Assembly (NCBI GenBank): GCA_015491995.1
Contig: WGFY01000031.1
Location: forward strand, 1-36,600
Length of the DNA stretch: 36,600 nucleotides
Source of the DNA: Mesoaciditoga sp.
Lineage (GTDB): Bacteria; Thermotogota; Thermotogae; Mesoaciditogales; Mesoaciditogaceae
Reading direction: 5' to 3'
The stretch's first letter is position 1. Each line of letters begins with the position of its first letter. The notes below the pieces were generated by a model. It worked only from the letters and a program-made list of their open reading frames with translations, was not told where the DNA came from and searched no databases. Shown here one piece after another: positions 15,552 to 25,202 of the stretch. The position numbers and the translations under genes are program-made.

Positions 15552-17231
15552 GAAAACAACGAAAAAAACGAAGAAATGGAGAAATATTTACAAGACAACG
15601 AAAATCTGGGGACTCCGAATATCGGAGAGATCAGAGAATGTAAGATAATCCAAGTTGGAGAGGATCATATAATCGTCGATGTTTCAGCAAAAATTGAAGG
15701 AATAATAAATTCAGGTTATCTTGTTAAAGAGATGAGTGAATACAAAATAGACGATGTCATAAAAGCTGTTGTTACAAGTTATAGAAATGACGATGAAAGT
15801 AGATTGTACCTCTCTGAGAAAAAATACATGATCCGCAAGGTTCTTAAAGATCTCAAAGAAGGTGGAGAGGGTAAAACTGTAAAAGGACATATAGTTAAAA
15901 AGGTGCGTGGAGGTTACACGGTAGAAATTGGAGGAGTGCTTTCAGCATTTTTACCAGGCTCTCAAGCTTCTTCTTTAAACTCGATAGATCCTTCTGAACT
16001 CACAAAAGAAGAGTATGAATTTAAAATAATAACTTTTGAGCAAAGGGGAAGGGGAAGAAATTACAACATAGTACTTTCAAGGGATTTCTTAATCAACGAA
16101 GAACGGGCGAAGTTCTTAGATACCATAGAGAAAGATCAAAAGATAAAGGGTGAAGTTGATGAAATCACGAATTTCGGCGTTTTTGTGGATGTTGGACCTA
16201 TGACAGCTTTGCTCCCAAGATCTGAAGTGACATGGGACAAAAATGTGAATCTTAAGGAAAGATTTCACGTAGGAGAGGAAATTGAAGCGCTTGTGATTTC
16301 AAAAGATGTCAAAAATGGAAAAATGTCCTTGAGTACAAAAAGATTAACGCCTGATCCTTGGGAGGATATAGAAAAGAAATATCCTGTGGATTCGGTAGTT
16401 GATGCTGTTGTAACCGGTATAGCTCCCTTTGGAATATTCGTGAAGATTGAAGAGGGAGTGAAGGGCTTGGTTCATTCTTCGGAAATATTCTACGGTAACT
16501 ATAGAAGGAATTTGAAAAACTATTTTGAAGAAGGTCAAAATGTCAAAGTTGAAGTTATAAATGTAAATGCCGCAAGTCGAAAAATTTCTTTTAGCATAAA
16601 AAAAGTTCTTGGAGATCCGTGGGATGGCATCGAAGAGCGTTATCATACTGGTGATACAGTGGAAACCAGTGTTGTTAAAATTTTAGATAACGGTGCGATC
16701 CTTGAAATTGAAGAAGGAGTTTCCGGTTTTGCACACATTTCCGAGCTGTCATGGAATTTTGTTAAAAAGCCTTCAAACGTGCTTAAGAAGGGCGAAAAGG
16801 TGAGCACAAAGATAATCGAAATAGACCCAGAGTCAAGAAGAATGAGGCTTAGTATCAAAAGAACTTTGGAAGACCCTTGGATAAAACTTTCAAAAGAAGT
16901 TAAACCAGGAACTCCTGTTGATTGCGAAATAATAAGCGTGAAAAATTCTGGAGCGATCGTAAGAATTGTGGAGTACAACGTTGAAGGATTTTTGCCCAGA
17001 TCGCATTTCATAGACGGAGTTGAAGAGGGAAAAATCATGAAAGGCAAAATACACAAAGTTTCTTACAATCCTCAGCTGGATGAGAGAGATATGGTTGTGA
17101 CGTTGAGGAATGGAGAACGTTCTCAGCGCAACGCTTCAGGTGAGAAAAAAGAAGAATCTTTTTTAAACCCTTCCCCGATGACAACCACTATAGGTGATAT
17201 GGTAAACGAGAAAAGTGAAAAGCAGAAATGA
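15549..17231 (+). CDS. rpsA: Ribosomal protein S1-like, six S1 domains
   Basis: About 560 residues, long for a S1 outside Proteobacteria. Six S1 RNA-binding repeats can be read in order, beginning near residues 20, 115, 195, 275, 360 and 450: examples are GEVDEITNFGVFVDVG, VVTGIAPFGIFVKIEEG, KILDNGAILEIEEGVSG. Repeats 3-5 match the canonical G-F/A-V...G-L-H-S motif best; 1, 2 and 6 are divergent. The C-terminal tail is charged and low complexity. S1 helps load mRNA on the 30S subunit. ATG 15549 follows an unusual hairpin leader. The gene overlaps der by 17 bases. Confidence 0.92.
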   Translation: MENNEKNEEMEKYLQDNENLGTPNIGEIRECKIIQVGEDHIIVDVSAKIEGIINSGYLVKEMSEYKIDDVIKAVVTSYRNDDESRLYLSEKKYMIRKVLKDLKEGGEGKTVKGHIVKKVRGGYTVEIGGVLSAFLPGSQASSLNSIDPSELTKEEYEFKIITFEQRGRGRNYNIVLSRDFLINEERAKFLDTIEKDQKIKGEVDEITNFGVFVDVGPMTALLPRSEVTWDKNVNLKERFHVGEEIEALVISKDVKNGKMSLSTKRLTPDPWEDIEKKYPVDSVVDAVVTGIAPFGIFVKIEEGVKGLVHSSEIFYGNYRRNLKNYFEEGQNVKVEVINVNAASRKISFSIKKVLGDPWDGIEERYHTGDTVETSVVKILDNGAILEIEEGVSGFAHISELSWNFVKKPSNVLKKGEKVSTKIIEIDPESRRMRLSIKRTLEDPWIKLSKEVKPGTPVDCEIISVKNSGAIVRIVEYNVEGFLPRSHFIDGVEEGKIMKGKIHKVSYNPQLDERDMVVTLRNGERSQRNASGEKKEESFLNPSPMTTTIGDMVNEKSEKQK

Positions 17232-18531
17232 TTTACCGGTTGTAGTTTTAGCCGGCAGGAAAAACGTTGGAAAGTCAAGTATCTTTAACAGGCTTGTAGG
17301 TTACAGAAGGTCTCTGGTAGCGGATTACGAGGGTTTAACCAGGGACCCTGTGATCTTTGACACGAATTTAGAAGGAATATCTATGAGGCTTGTCGATTTA
17401 CCGGGATACTTCATCAAACCGGGAAATGATATAGAGTCCGAGATGAATCGCTCCTTCAAAGAATGGATAAAGAGAGCCAATTTGGTGATATTCGTTGTGG
17501 ACGGAAGAACGAGCGTGACGAAAGAAGATATAGAAATTGCGGATATGGTCAGAAAATCCGGAAATCCTTACATCTTTGTGGTCAACAAGGCAGAATATCA
17601 TCCAATTTACGTTGAACACATGTCGGAATTTTACTCTCTTTCTGTTGGTGATCCTTTACCTATAGCGGCTGAGCATGGTATGGAATTTGACACGTTGATT
17701 GAAAATATCTTGCAAAATTTACCTGAGAAATCTTTAGAAATCGAGAAGCCTTCCATACGAGTTGCAATTGTTGGGAAACCGAATGCTGGAAAATCCTCTT
17801 TGATCAATTCCATTCTTGGAGAAGAGATATCGATAGTAACAAAAATACCAGGTACAACGAGAGACACATTAGACGCTAGCGTGAGATACAATGATACTGA
17901 GATCGTGTTCATGGACACGGCTGGTTTGAGAAGAAGAAGCAGGGTGAAAAAGGGAAGCGTTGAGTCCTACAGTGGAGCCAGGACAATACGTGCCATCATC
18001 AATTCGGATGTGTGCATACTTGTAACCGATTCCTCTGACGAGATATTCACTCAAGACAAAAAGATAGCCTCTATGGTGCAGGAAAATAAAAAAGCATCGG
18101 TAATAGCAATGAACAAATGGGATATAAGAATTTCAAATGTGGAAGAAAAAGTTCAAAGAGAATTGTTCTTCATAGACTACAGCCCAAAGGTTGCCGTCTC
18201 TGCTAAAAACAATTGGAATATAAAAAATCTCTTGGACGAAGTGTTGAATTCTTATAACTCTTACGTGGCAAAGATACAAACATCAAAAATAGCAAAAGCT
18301 GCCACTGAATTTGCTTACACTCATTCAATGCCATCGAAAAGAGGAGGTAACAGCCTAAAAATCTATTACGCAACCCAAATCTCGGTTGCTCCACCGACTT
18401 TCGCCGTGTTCGTCAATTTTCCAGAATTGTTCAACGAACCTTTGAAAAGATCGCTTATCAATTTCGTGAGAAAGAGAATACCAGCGCTCTCGCTTTCACC
18501 AATTAGGATCGTAGAAAAAGCGAGAAGATAG
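17215..18531 (+). CDS. der: Ribosome-assembly GTPase Der (EngA)
   Basis: A 438-residue protein with the unique Der layout: two tandem G domains plus a C-terminal KH-like domain. It acts in 50S subunit maturation. Domain 1 has G1 AGRKNVGKSS, G3 DLPG and G4 VNKAE, with Glu where most have Asp; domain 2 (from about residue 180) has GKPNAGKSS, DTAGLRRRSR and MNKWD. The KH domain starts near 345. The start is a GTG at 17215 inside rpsA with only a weak SD, so translation is probably coupled to rpsA. Length is standard. Confidence 0.95.
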   Translation: MKSRNDLPVVVLAGRKNVGKSSIFNRLVGYRRSLVADYEGLTRDPVIFDTNLEGISMRLVDLPGYFIKPGNDIESEMNRSFKEWIKRANLVIFVVDGRTSVTKEDIEIADMVRKSGNPYIFVVNKAEYHPIYVEHMSEFYSLSVGDPLPIAAEHGMEFDTLIENILQNLPEKSLEIEKPSIRVAIVGKPNAGKSSLINSILGEEISIVTKIPGTTRDTLDASVRYNDTEIVFMDTAGLRRRSRVKKGSVESYSGARTIRAIINSDVCILVTDSSDEIFTQDKKIASMVQENKKASVIAMNKWDIRISNVEEKVQRELFFIDYSPKVAVSAKNNWNIKNLLDEVLNSYNSYVAKIQTSKIAKAATEFAYTHSMPSKRGGNSLKIYYATQISVAPPTFAVFVNFPELFNEPLKRSLINFVRKRIPALSLSPIRIVEKARR

Positions 18532-18533
18532 AT

Positions 18534-19151
18534 ATGATGCCAGCCTTGCTTATGATGATCTTTTCGTACTTCATCGGAAGTATTCCTTTTAGCTATATTC
18601 TTCCGGCGATAAAAGGAGTAGACGTTCGCAAAGTTGGAAGTGGCAATGTTGGAGGAACCAACGCTTTACGTGCTGCGGGCCCTTTCATAGGAGCTCTTTC
18701 AATATTGACGGATGCTTTCAAAGCTTTAATCATGGTGATGCTGGCTCGCGTTTTGGGAATAAACGTTGTTGGAATATACTTTACAGGTGTTTTTACAGTG
18801 ATTGGACATGATTACCCAATTTATCTGAAATTCGTTGGTGGAAAAGGCGTTGCATGTACGCTGGGTTTTGTATTTGCAATTAATCCGTGGATGGGAGTCG
18901 AATTTGTATTCATATGGTTCTTAATAGCTTTGAGTACGAGATACGTATCTCTTGCATCCATAGTAGGGCTTTTGGTGTTAACTTTGACTGCCATTCTTAC
19001 AAAACAATGGAATTTTTCGATATCGATCGCGTTTCTGACGGCATTGAGCATTTACAGGCATAAAGCAAACATTAGAAGATTGCTCAATGCGAATGAGAAC
19101 AAAATGGATATTTTAAAATCCATAAAAGAACTTTTTGGAGGAAACAAGTGA
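18534..19151 (+). CDS. plsY: Acyl-phosphate:glycerol-3-phosphate acyltransferase
   Basis: A 205-residue membrane enzyme with about five transmembrane segments. It uses acyl-phosphate to acylate sn-glycerol-3-phosphate, the first step of phospholipid synthesis. The three PlsY motifs are present: FIGSIPFSYIL near 12-22, VGSGNVGGTNALR near 35-47, and GHDYPIYLKFVGGKGVA near 91-107. The start lies two bases after the der stop, with GAGAAG as SD. It overlaps the next gene by GTGA. Confidence is high; family length is normal. Confidence 0.95.
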   Translation: MMPALLMMIFSYFIGSIPFSYILPAIKGVDVRKVGSGNVGGTNALRAAGPFIGALSILTDAFKALIMVMLARVLGINVVGIYFTGVFTVIGHDYPIYLKFVGGKGVACTLGFVFAINPWMGVEFVFIWFLIALSTRYVSLASIVGLLVLTLTAILTKQWNFSISIAFLTALSIYRHKANIRRLLNANENKMDILKSIKELFGGNK

Positions 19152-20785
19152 GAAAAATCCTTTTCACGTTGGCGATGTTTTTGATAACATTTTCTTCATT
19201 TGCGAATTATTTGGATTCTTTTTCCGCTGCTGTTCAAGCATGGAATCAAGGTGAGATCGATCAATCCTTATCTCTAACGAAGCTTTCACTCTCATCAACG
19301 GTAAACGTGGCAGATGCTCCGGATTTATGGTACTTCAAAGCTCGCTTGAACATCATGAAAGGTAACACCAAAAAGGCTATTGAAGCCATTCAAACTGCCG
19401 GTGATGTTTTTAGACAAAAGCCGGTTTTTTTGCTTCTTAACGAACTGGCAAATGCTTCCGTCACGACATTTTCTCCGGTGTTAAGCATAAAGTACGTAAA
19501 CTCAATAGAAGGGTTTTACGGCACAGAGGTATTCTACAGCCCTCTTTCAGTGTGCATGAGAAAACAAAATTATTACGTACTTGATGGTGCAAATCGATTT
19601 GTTGAAGAATTTGGAGCGCACCAAATAAGGCATAAAATAGGAGTTGATTCCACACCAACTTCCATGATTTATTCACCTCAAATGGATTCTTTTTTCATTT
19701 CATTTGAAAATGGAAGTGTGTATGAATATTCATCAAATTTCTCAAAAAAGAAGGTATTCATCTCAAAATTATCGCATCCAGTGGTCTCTTGTACGGATAA
19801 TGCGGGGAGGCTTTACGTCGGAGAGTATGGAAAAGATCAAGTGGATGTGTTTGATGATCAAGGTGTTCTTATAAGAAAATTCAGGCTTTTTGATAAAGAA
19901 GTTCACATTTTTAGTTACATAAGAGAGTTCAGTAGCGTTGTGTATGTGATGGATTTAACTGAAAAAAAGATCAGAAGGTTCGATGTGATAAGTGGCAAAG
20001 AACTTTCCTCAATCCCATTTCCAAAAGGATCCATTCCTTTCACATTCGAATTGTTGGGTTCTAGCGTGGTGTTCATAAATTCACACTCAGCACTCATAGG
20101 AGGAATTAAATTTCCTTTGGTCAATTCCACTTCCGTTTTTTCTTCGAACATGACAGGAAGAACTCTTATGACAACAGATGTTGCAAATAACAAGGTGAAT
20201 CTCTACGATATTAAAACTCAAAAATCTTTGATATTTCCTATAATAGACGGGCTGTCATTTGCCAACGGGAAAGTTTTTGTAAAATTCAGACTTTTGGATC
20301 CTATGGGATATGATATAGAAAATCCTTCAAGAGTTCTGGTTGAGGACAATGGATTTCAGCAGCCGGTCAACATAGTCAGAATCCATCAAAAGATAAAGGT
20401 TTATGAGTTTCCCAAGCTAAATGACATCTTTAAAATGAATCAGACGACTAAAAACGTCGTCATATTACGCGCTTCTTCCCTTAAAGGCCATGGAAAGGAA
20501 TTCTTTTCTTCTATAATCATGAACAACGTGACCTTGTACCTCGTGGTGGATGAAAAGCCAACGGATATGGAAAAGGAACTCGTTTGTCTTAGCAAGGGAT
20601 CGCTTATATCCTATTCTGAAATCAAACGGATAAAAAAATTCTCAAAAAATAGGAATTTCTTTGAATTTGAAGCCTCTTACTCCAAAGGCCTTCCAAATGG
20701 AGTTGATGAGTTAGAAATAATGTATGGACCAAGTTCGCATCTTGTCGATGGTGTTTACTACACGATGCAGAATATCATGAAATGA
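19148..20785 (+). CDS. Secreted TPR-plus-beta-propeller protein of unknown function
   Basis: A 545-residue extracytoplasmic protein. The signal peptide is residues 1-19 (RKILFTLAMFLITFSSFA). Residues about 20-100 are helical and TPR-like (AVQAWNQGEIDQSLSLTKL, then WYFKARLNIMKGNTKKAIEAI). From about 130 to 400 there are repeated beta stretches with NHL/propeller features, e.g. YVLDGANRFVEEFG, LYVGEYGKDQVDVFDDQGVLIRKF and VYVMDLTEKKIRRFDVISG. The last 130 residues are a separate beta-rich domain. I do not recognise a named family. The start is a GTG with GGAGG before it, overlapping the plsY stop. It sits just before the sigma factor gene, so it may be a surface or envelope component tied to that regulation; this is inference. 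Confidence 0.8.
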   Translation: MRKILFTLAMFLITFSSFANYLDSFSAAVQAWNQGEIDQSLSLTKLSLSSTVNVADAPDLWYFKARLNIMKGNTKKAIEAIQTAGDVFRQKPVFLLLNELANASVTTFSPVLSIKYVNSIEGFYGTEVFYSPLSVCMRKQNYYVLDGANRFVEEFGAHQIRHKIGVDSTPTSMIYSPQMDSFFISFENGSVYEYSSNFSKKKVFISKLSHPVVSCTDNAGRLYVGEYGKDQVDVFDDQGVLIRKFRLFDKEVHIFSYIREFSSVVYVMDLTEKKIRRFDVISGKELSSIPFPKGSIPFTFELLGSSVVFINSHSALIGGIKFPLVNSTSVFSSNMTGRTLMTTDVANNKVNLYDIKTQKSLIFPIIDGLSFANGKVFVKFRLLDPMGYDIENPSRVLVEDNGFQQPVNIVRIHQKIKVYEFPKLNDIFKMNQTTKNVVILRASSLKGHGKEFFSSIIMNNVTLYLVVDEKPTDMEKELVCLSKGSLISYSEIKRIKKFSKNRNFFEFEASYSKGLPNGVDELEIMYGPSSHLVDGVYYTMQNIMK

Positions 20786-20797
20786 TGGAATACAAAA

Positions 20798-21424
20798 ATG
20801 CTTCATCTAAGATATAAATTCAGAACAAAGTCAACCCTTGAGCTTGTAAAACTCGCTCAAGACGGAGTACAAGAAGCAACGAATTTTGTGGTCGAACGTT
20901 ATTATCCAATGGTTTTGAAAATATCTGGCAAATACTACCCTCAATGGGGCGAGAAAGAAGATCTTATTCAAAACGGCTTAGTTGGGATTTTAAAGGCTAT
21001 TTATTATTATAAATTCGGTAAAAGTTCTTTTACCAGTTTTGTATGGAAATCCATAGACTCCGAGATAAAATCTTTTTTAACATATCTGAATAGAATGAAA
21101 AACAAAATGCTCACCGACTCGATAAAATTGGATATGCTAATCGACGAAAACATAGAAGACAAATCATCAGACTTTGGGTATGAGCAGAACATAATGGATG
21201 GGTACATGCTTGAGGAATTCATGAAAGAATGCAGAGAGATTCTAAGTGATGAAGAATTCGAGATATTTGAGATGCACCTTCAACGTATCCCTTACAAAGA
21301 CATATCAAAAATTTCTAAAAGAAATACAAAATACGTTGATAACACTCTTCAAAAGATAAAAAGAAAGACAGAAGCGATCGTCAAAATGTACGAATTAATT
21401 AGAACTCGTATCGTTCTTTTCTAA
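20798..21424 (+). CDS. RNA polymerase sigma factor, SigH-like (group 3/4 sigma-70 family)
   Basis: 208 residues. Region 2 is clear: AQDGVQEATNFVVERYYPMVLKISGKYY, then EDLIQNGLVGILKAIYYYKF and SSFTSFVWKSIDSEIKSFL (near residues 20-95), the core-binding and -10 recognition helices. Region 4 (helix-turn-helix for the -35) is near 145-195, with SDEEFEIFEMHLQRIPYKDISKISKRNTKYVDNTLQKIKRK. There is no region 1.1, and region 3 is short. The layout matches Firmicutes SigH and the SigH-type factors of Thermotogae. It would direct RNA polymerase to alternative promoters. The SD is weak. No anti-sigma factor is recognisable next to it. Confidence 0.88.
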   Translation: MLHLRYKFRTKSTLELVKLAQDGVQEATNFVVERYYPMVLKISGKYYPQWGEKEDLIQNGLVGILKAIYYYKFGKSSFTSFVWKSIDSEIKSFLTYLNRMKNKMLTDSIKLDMLIDENIEDKSSDFGYEQNIMDGYMLEEFMKECREILSDEEFEIFEMHLQRIPYKDISKISKRNTKYVDNTLQKIKRKTEAIVKMYELIRTRIVLF

Positions 21425-21443
21425 AAGATACAGGAGGTAAGCT

Positions 21444-22067
21444 ATGGATAGCACGGAAGGACAAGAAACACCGCTGCTTTTTAAAATCGTGATAATAGCC
21501 ATCATTGCTGGTGCCATATTTGGTAGTCTTATGAGCATAGTGGATTTATCTCTCGTTAAATCCACTTCAAAAGAAATGTCAAAACTCAACAGAATCATCG
21601 ATGGCTCCGTAAATGGTAAATTGAACAAGATGGAAAATGAAATTTCAACTATGCAAACAGCTCTGAATCCAGGAGGAATTGTGGATTTATACATCAACGC
21701 CTATCACTTTCTTTCGAATTCACAAGTGGATCTCGAGAAGATCGTAACCCTTCTTCAGAATAAAAACGGAAAGGTGTTTTTTTCTTTTTACGTCACTGGA
21801 AAAAACAATGTATGGATCGGAGTGTCAAAGAATGAGAGATATATCTTTCAATCTGAAGAAAAACCAGGTTTATCCCCTCAAAGATTTTACATAAACAGCT
21901 TTCCAGATATTTCCACATCTTACACTTTTAAAGTTAACACTTCAACATTTATAATGAGTGGTTCTCCAAATAACACTTACATTCTCTTGTATGACGGAGA
22001 AAATGCCAAACTTGTTCGTATGACATCAAAGATCATGCATGTAAGCGATTTGTTGAAAAAGCAGTGA
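21444..22067 (+). CDS. Single-pass membrane protein of unknown function
   Basis: 207 residues. About 14 residues lie before one strong transmembrane helix (IVIIAIIAGAIFGSLMSIVDL, residues about 15-37). Next come a coiled-coil-like segment (KSTSKEMSKLNRIIDG to MENEISTMQTAL, about 40-72) and a beta-rich C-terminal domain with many Asn, Ser and Thr. The N-in topology would place the coiled coil and the C-terminal domain outside the cytoplasm. I do not recognise the family. An excellent SD (AGGAGGTAAGCT) precedes the ATG. It lies 19 bases after the sigma factor stop, so it is probably co-transcribed. Its tiny cytoplasmic tail makes a classical anti-sigma role unlikely. Confidence 0.8.
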   Translation: MDSTEGQETPLLFKIVIIAIIAGAIFGSLMSIVDLSLVKSTSKEMSKLNRIIDGSVNGKLNKMENEISTMQTALNPGGIVDLYINAYHFLSNSQVDLEKIVTLLQNKNGKVFFSFYVTGKNNVWIGVSKNERYIFQSEEKPGLSPQRFYINSFPDISTSYTFKVNTSTFIMSGSPNNTYILLYDGENAKLVRMTSKIMHVSDLLKKQ

Positions 22068-22084
22068 AAGCGAGGTGGATTCAA

Positions 22085-24334
22085 TTGAAAAAAATTAAAA
22101 AAATGAATGATGTGATCTTAAAGATATCGTTTGGAAATTTCTCAAATCCGGTAAACATCGTTAAAAATGTCGCCATAAAAGCCAATTGCGATTTTGAAGC
22201 TGTCGAAGAAGGAGAAGATGTTGTTTTTGTTTCAAATGGCGAAGAGCTTGCACGATTAGAAAAACTCTCAAGTGAAAACGGAAAAACATGGGCAAGATTT
22301 AATTCTTCAAGTGCCCATTTTTTTGGCTTTGGAGAGAAGATGGGTTTCTTGGACAAACGTGGAAGGAATATGAAAATGATGAATATGGATAACCCTCTTC
22401 ACACACCGGATTTGGATCCGATGTACGTTTCCATACCATTTTTTATAGTGCTTTCTCCTAAGAAACCGGCAATGGGATTCTATGTTAATTCCACCTCTCG
22501 TTCCTTTTTCAACATGGAGGGAGATTCATACACTTTGGGAGTTGAAGACGATGGGATTGAATTTTACGCGATATACGGTCCTACTGTTGCAGATGTTATC
22601 AAGCATTTCACCGCCGTTGTTGGAAGAATCTCCATGCCACCGGCTTGGGCACTGGGATACCAACAGTCACGTTGGAGCTATGCGACAGCTCAAGAAGCAC
22701 TTGACGTGTCGCATAAAATGAGACAAGACGGAATTCCATGTGATGTGATCTATCTCGACATAGATTACATGAAGGGGTACCGTGTTTTCACTTGGGGCGA
22801 TAGGTTCAATGATCCCAAAAAATTCGTTGATGAAATGAAAAAAAGCGGATTCAAGGTTGTTGTCATAATGGATCCAGGTGTGAAAGAAGAAGATGGCTAC
22901 GAAGTGTATGAATCCGGAAAAGCCATAAACGCTTTTGCAAAATCTAAAAGTGGAAATAATTTCACCGGTTACGTCTGGCCAGGAAAATGTGTCTTTCCAG
23001 ATTTTTTGAGATCGGATGTTCGAAACTGGTGGGCACTTCAACATAAATCCCTTTTTGAAGCTGGAGTAGATGGAATATGGAATGATATGAACGAACCATC
23101 TATAGTATGGACAGATACAAACACACAAGAGTTGAAGAATTTACTATCGAGCGATGAGCCAATGGATTTTACTTTGCTTGAAAAGCTAAAGGAATTCACT
23201 TTTCAAAAAGATCATGCCTACGAAATAACTCATATGGACGACTCAAACAAAAAATGGCCGCATTTAAAGGTCAGAAACGTCTATGCACTCCTCGAAGCAA
23301 TGGCAACCACGAAAGCATTTGAAATTTACAGGCCAAACAAAAGGCCCTTCATATTAAGCAGAGCTGGATTCGCTGGTATACAAAAATACGCAGCTGTATG
23401 GACGGGCGACAATTCAAGCTGGTGGGAACACCTTAAGACGGAGATGCCTATTTCCATGGGATTGGGATTGAGTGGCGTAAGCTTCTGTGGGACGGATGTT
23501 GGTGGATTTGGAGGTAACGCCACCGCAGAACTTCTCGTGCGTTGGATGGAAATCGGAACATTTTTTCCGTTTTTCCGAAATCATTCCGCCATTGGTACGA
23601 GAAATCAAGAACCTTGGGCTTTTGGAGAAAATGTAGAAAAGATACTCAAGAAGTACATAAAGATGCGTTATGAACTCTTTCCATATCTTTACACACTCTT
23701 TTTCCAATCTTACAAGAGTGGAACTCCTATAATGAGACCGTTGTTCATGTACGATCAAAGTGATGAAAACCTTTACAACTTAAACGATGAATTCATGGTT
23801 GGAAATTCGATGATCGTGGCACCCGTCACCGAACCAAATGTCACATGGAGACCTGTTTATCTCCCTAAAGGAGAATGGATCGATGTGAGAAACGGAGAAA
23901 AATATGATGGCAAAAAAGTTTATAAAATAGATGCCCCTCTTGACGAGATCCCTGTGTTTGTAAAAGAAGATTCGATAATTTCAAAAACTGACTCCATGAA
24001 CTACTTTTTTGAGAAGGAAAAAATGATGTTGTATTTGGACTTTTATGGTCAACGTGCATCGACTCAAGTGTATGAGGACGATGGAGAAACTCTCAATTAC
24101 AAAAAAGGTATTTACAATCTTTACCAAGTATCGGTGGAAAGTGAATCTGCAATCTACAACGTGAGTGTGAAGGCTTTGCACAAAGAGTACGAAGGAAGAT
24201 ATAAAAAAGCGGTGATAAGTTTTATGACTTTAAAGGAACTAAAATCCTCTACGGTTCGAATAAATGGTGAGATGATAAAGCCTTACTTTGAAAATGGCAT
24301 TCTCAAAGTGGTTTTTGACTTGGAGGTGTTGTAA
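22085..24334 (+). CDS. Alpha-glucosidase, glycoside hydrolase family 31
   Basis: About 749 residues, a full GH31 enzyme cleaving alpha-linked terminal glucose or similar. The N-terminal beta-sandwich is followed by a TIM barrel. The nucleophile is Asp334 in WNDMNEPS and the acid/base is Asp442 in WTGDNSSWW. Barrel marks YLDIDYMKGYRVFTW and GFAGIQKYA are intact, and a C-terminal beta domain follows near 560-749. There is no signal peptide, so it is cytoplasmic and would act on imported oligosaccharides. The TTG at 22085 follows GAGGTGG at a good distance; the GTG at 22064 that overlaps the previous stop has no SD. Substrate (maltose, isomaltose, xyloside) cannot be told from motifs alone. Confidence 0.92.
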   Translation: MKKIKKMNDVILKISFGNFSNPVNIVKNVAIKANCDFEAVEEGEDVVFVSNGEELARLEKLSSENGKTWARFNSSSAHFFGFGEKMGFLDKRGRNMKMMNMDNPLHTPDLDPMYVSIPFFIVLSPKKPAMGFYVNSTSRSFFNMEGDSYTLGVEDDGIEFYAIYGPTVADVIKHFTAVVGRISMPPAWALGYQQSRWSYATAQEALDVSHKMRQDGIPCDVIYLDIDYMKGYRVFTWGDRFNDPKKFVDEMKKSGFKVVVIMDPGVKEEDGYEVYESGKAINAFAKSKSGNNFTGYVWPGKCVFPDFLRSDVRNWWALQHKSLFEAGVDGIWNDMNEPSIVWTDTNTQELKNLLSSDEPMDFTLLEKLKEFTFQKDHAYEITHMDDSNKKWPHLKVRNVYALLEAMATTKAFEIYRPNKRPFILSRAGFAGIQKYAAVWTGDNSSWWEHLKTEMPISMGLGLSGVSFCGTDVGGFGGNATAELLVRWMEIGTFFPFFRNHSAIGTRNQEPWAFGENVEKILKKYIKMRYELFPYLYTLFFQSYKSGTPIMRPLFMYDQSDENLYNLNDEFMVGNSMIVAPVTEPNVTWRPVYLPKGEWIDVRNGEKYDGKKVYKIDAPLDEIPVFVKEDSIISKTDSMNYFFEKEKMMLYLDFYGQRASTQVYEDDGETLNYKKGIYNLYQVSVESESAIYNVSVKALHKEYEGRYKKAVISFMTLKELKSSTVRINGEMIKPYFENGILKVVFDLEVL

Positions 24335-25177
24335 TTGTTCATAGGTGCACATATGTCTGGCCCCATTTCGAGTGTTCCATTTAGAACAGTCCAAATTGGA
24401 GGAAATACTTTCCAAATATTTTCGCATAGTCCTAGAATGTGGAGAACTTCTCTCAACGAAATGAAGGTAAAAAAGTTCAAAGAAGGAATGGACAAGTACA
24501 AATTAGATCCCACAAAAGTTTTGATCCATGCAAGCTACCTGATCAATCTTGCAAGCCCAAAAGAAGATGTTTGGGAGAAATCCAAAGTGCTTTTGAAAAG
24601 CGAATTGGAAATCTCACATGAACTGAACCTGAAGTACGTTAACGTCCATCCCGGTAGTCGATTGGACAGTCCTGCGGAAGTAGCTCTTGAAAGGGTAGGA
24701 CGCGCCATTTACGAAATTTTGAAAGACTCACCCAAAGATGTGATGCTGGTACTTGAAAACGTTTCTCCAAAAGGAGGAAATATCGGCTACAACTTTCACC
24801 AATTGAAAACCATAGCCGATATCAGCGGCTGTAATGTCAAATTCACATATGATACATGTCACGGTTTCGATGGAGGCTACGATATCCGCACTCGTGATGG
24901 TATGAAAGAACTTTTGAGTGAAATTGATGATACAATCGGTATGGATAAGTTGATCATGTGTCACTTAAACGATTCAAAATACCCACTTGGCTTTCACAAA
25001 GACAGACATGAAAGAATAGGTAAAGGTTACATCGGAAAAGATGGATTTACCAACTTTTTTTCGTACGATGAAATACGTTGCATACCAATGATCCTTGAAA
25101 CGCCAGGTGGCGAAATAGAACATGAAGAAGATATACTGACGGTGAAAAAAATTTTGTCCTTCTTGGGATTAGAATAA
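24335..25177 (+). CDS. nfo: Endonuclease IV (AP endonuclease)
   Basis: A 280-residue TIM-barrel enzyme that cleaves DNA at abasic sites in base-excision repair. All tri-zinc ligands of the Nfo family are visible in order: His in VLIHASYLINLASP, His in NVHPGS, Glu in LVLENVS, Asp and His in TYDTCHGF, His in CHLNDSK, Asp and His in KDRHERIGKGYIG, and Glu in ILETPGG. The start is a TTG at 24335; GGAGG lies about nine bases upstream, directly after the GH31 gene (start adjoins the TAA). The N-terminus FIGAHMS matches the family, supporting this TTG. Confident. Confidence 0.95.
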   Translation: MFIGAHMSGPISSVPFRTVQIGGNTFQIFSHSPRMWRTSLNEMKVKKFKEGMDKYKLDPTKVLIHASYLINLASPKEDVWEKSKVLLKSELEISHELNLKYVNVHPGSRLDSPAEVALERVGRAIYEILKDSPKDVMLVLENVSPKGGNIGYNFHQLKTIADISGCNVKFTYDTCHGFDGGYDIRTRDGMKELLSEIDDTIGMDKLIMCHLNDSKYPLGFHKDRHERIGKGYIGKDGFTNFFSYDEIRCIPMILETPGGEIEHEEDILTVKKILSFLGLE

Positions 25178-25202
25178 CGACTAAAAAAAGGAGATGGTCA
25201 CA

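Noticed and set aside
21444-22067. Anti-sigma factor for the upstream sigma gene
   Set aside because: Only about 14 residues precede the membrane helix, too few for a sigma-binding domain, and no known anti-sigma motif is seen.
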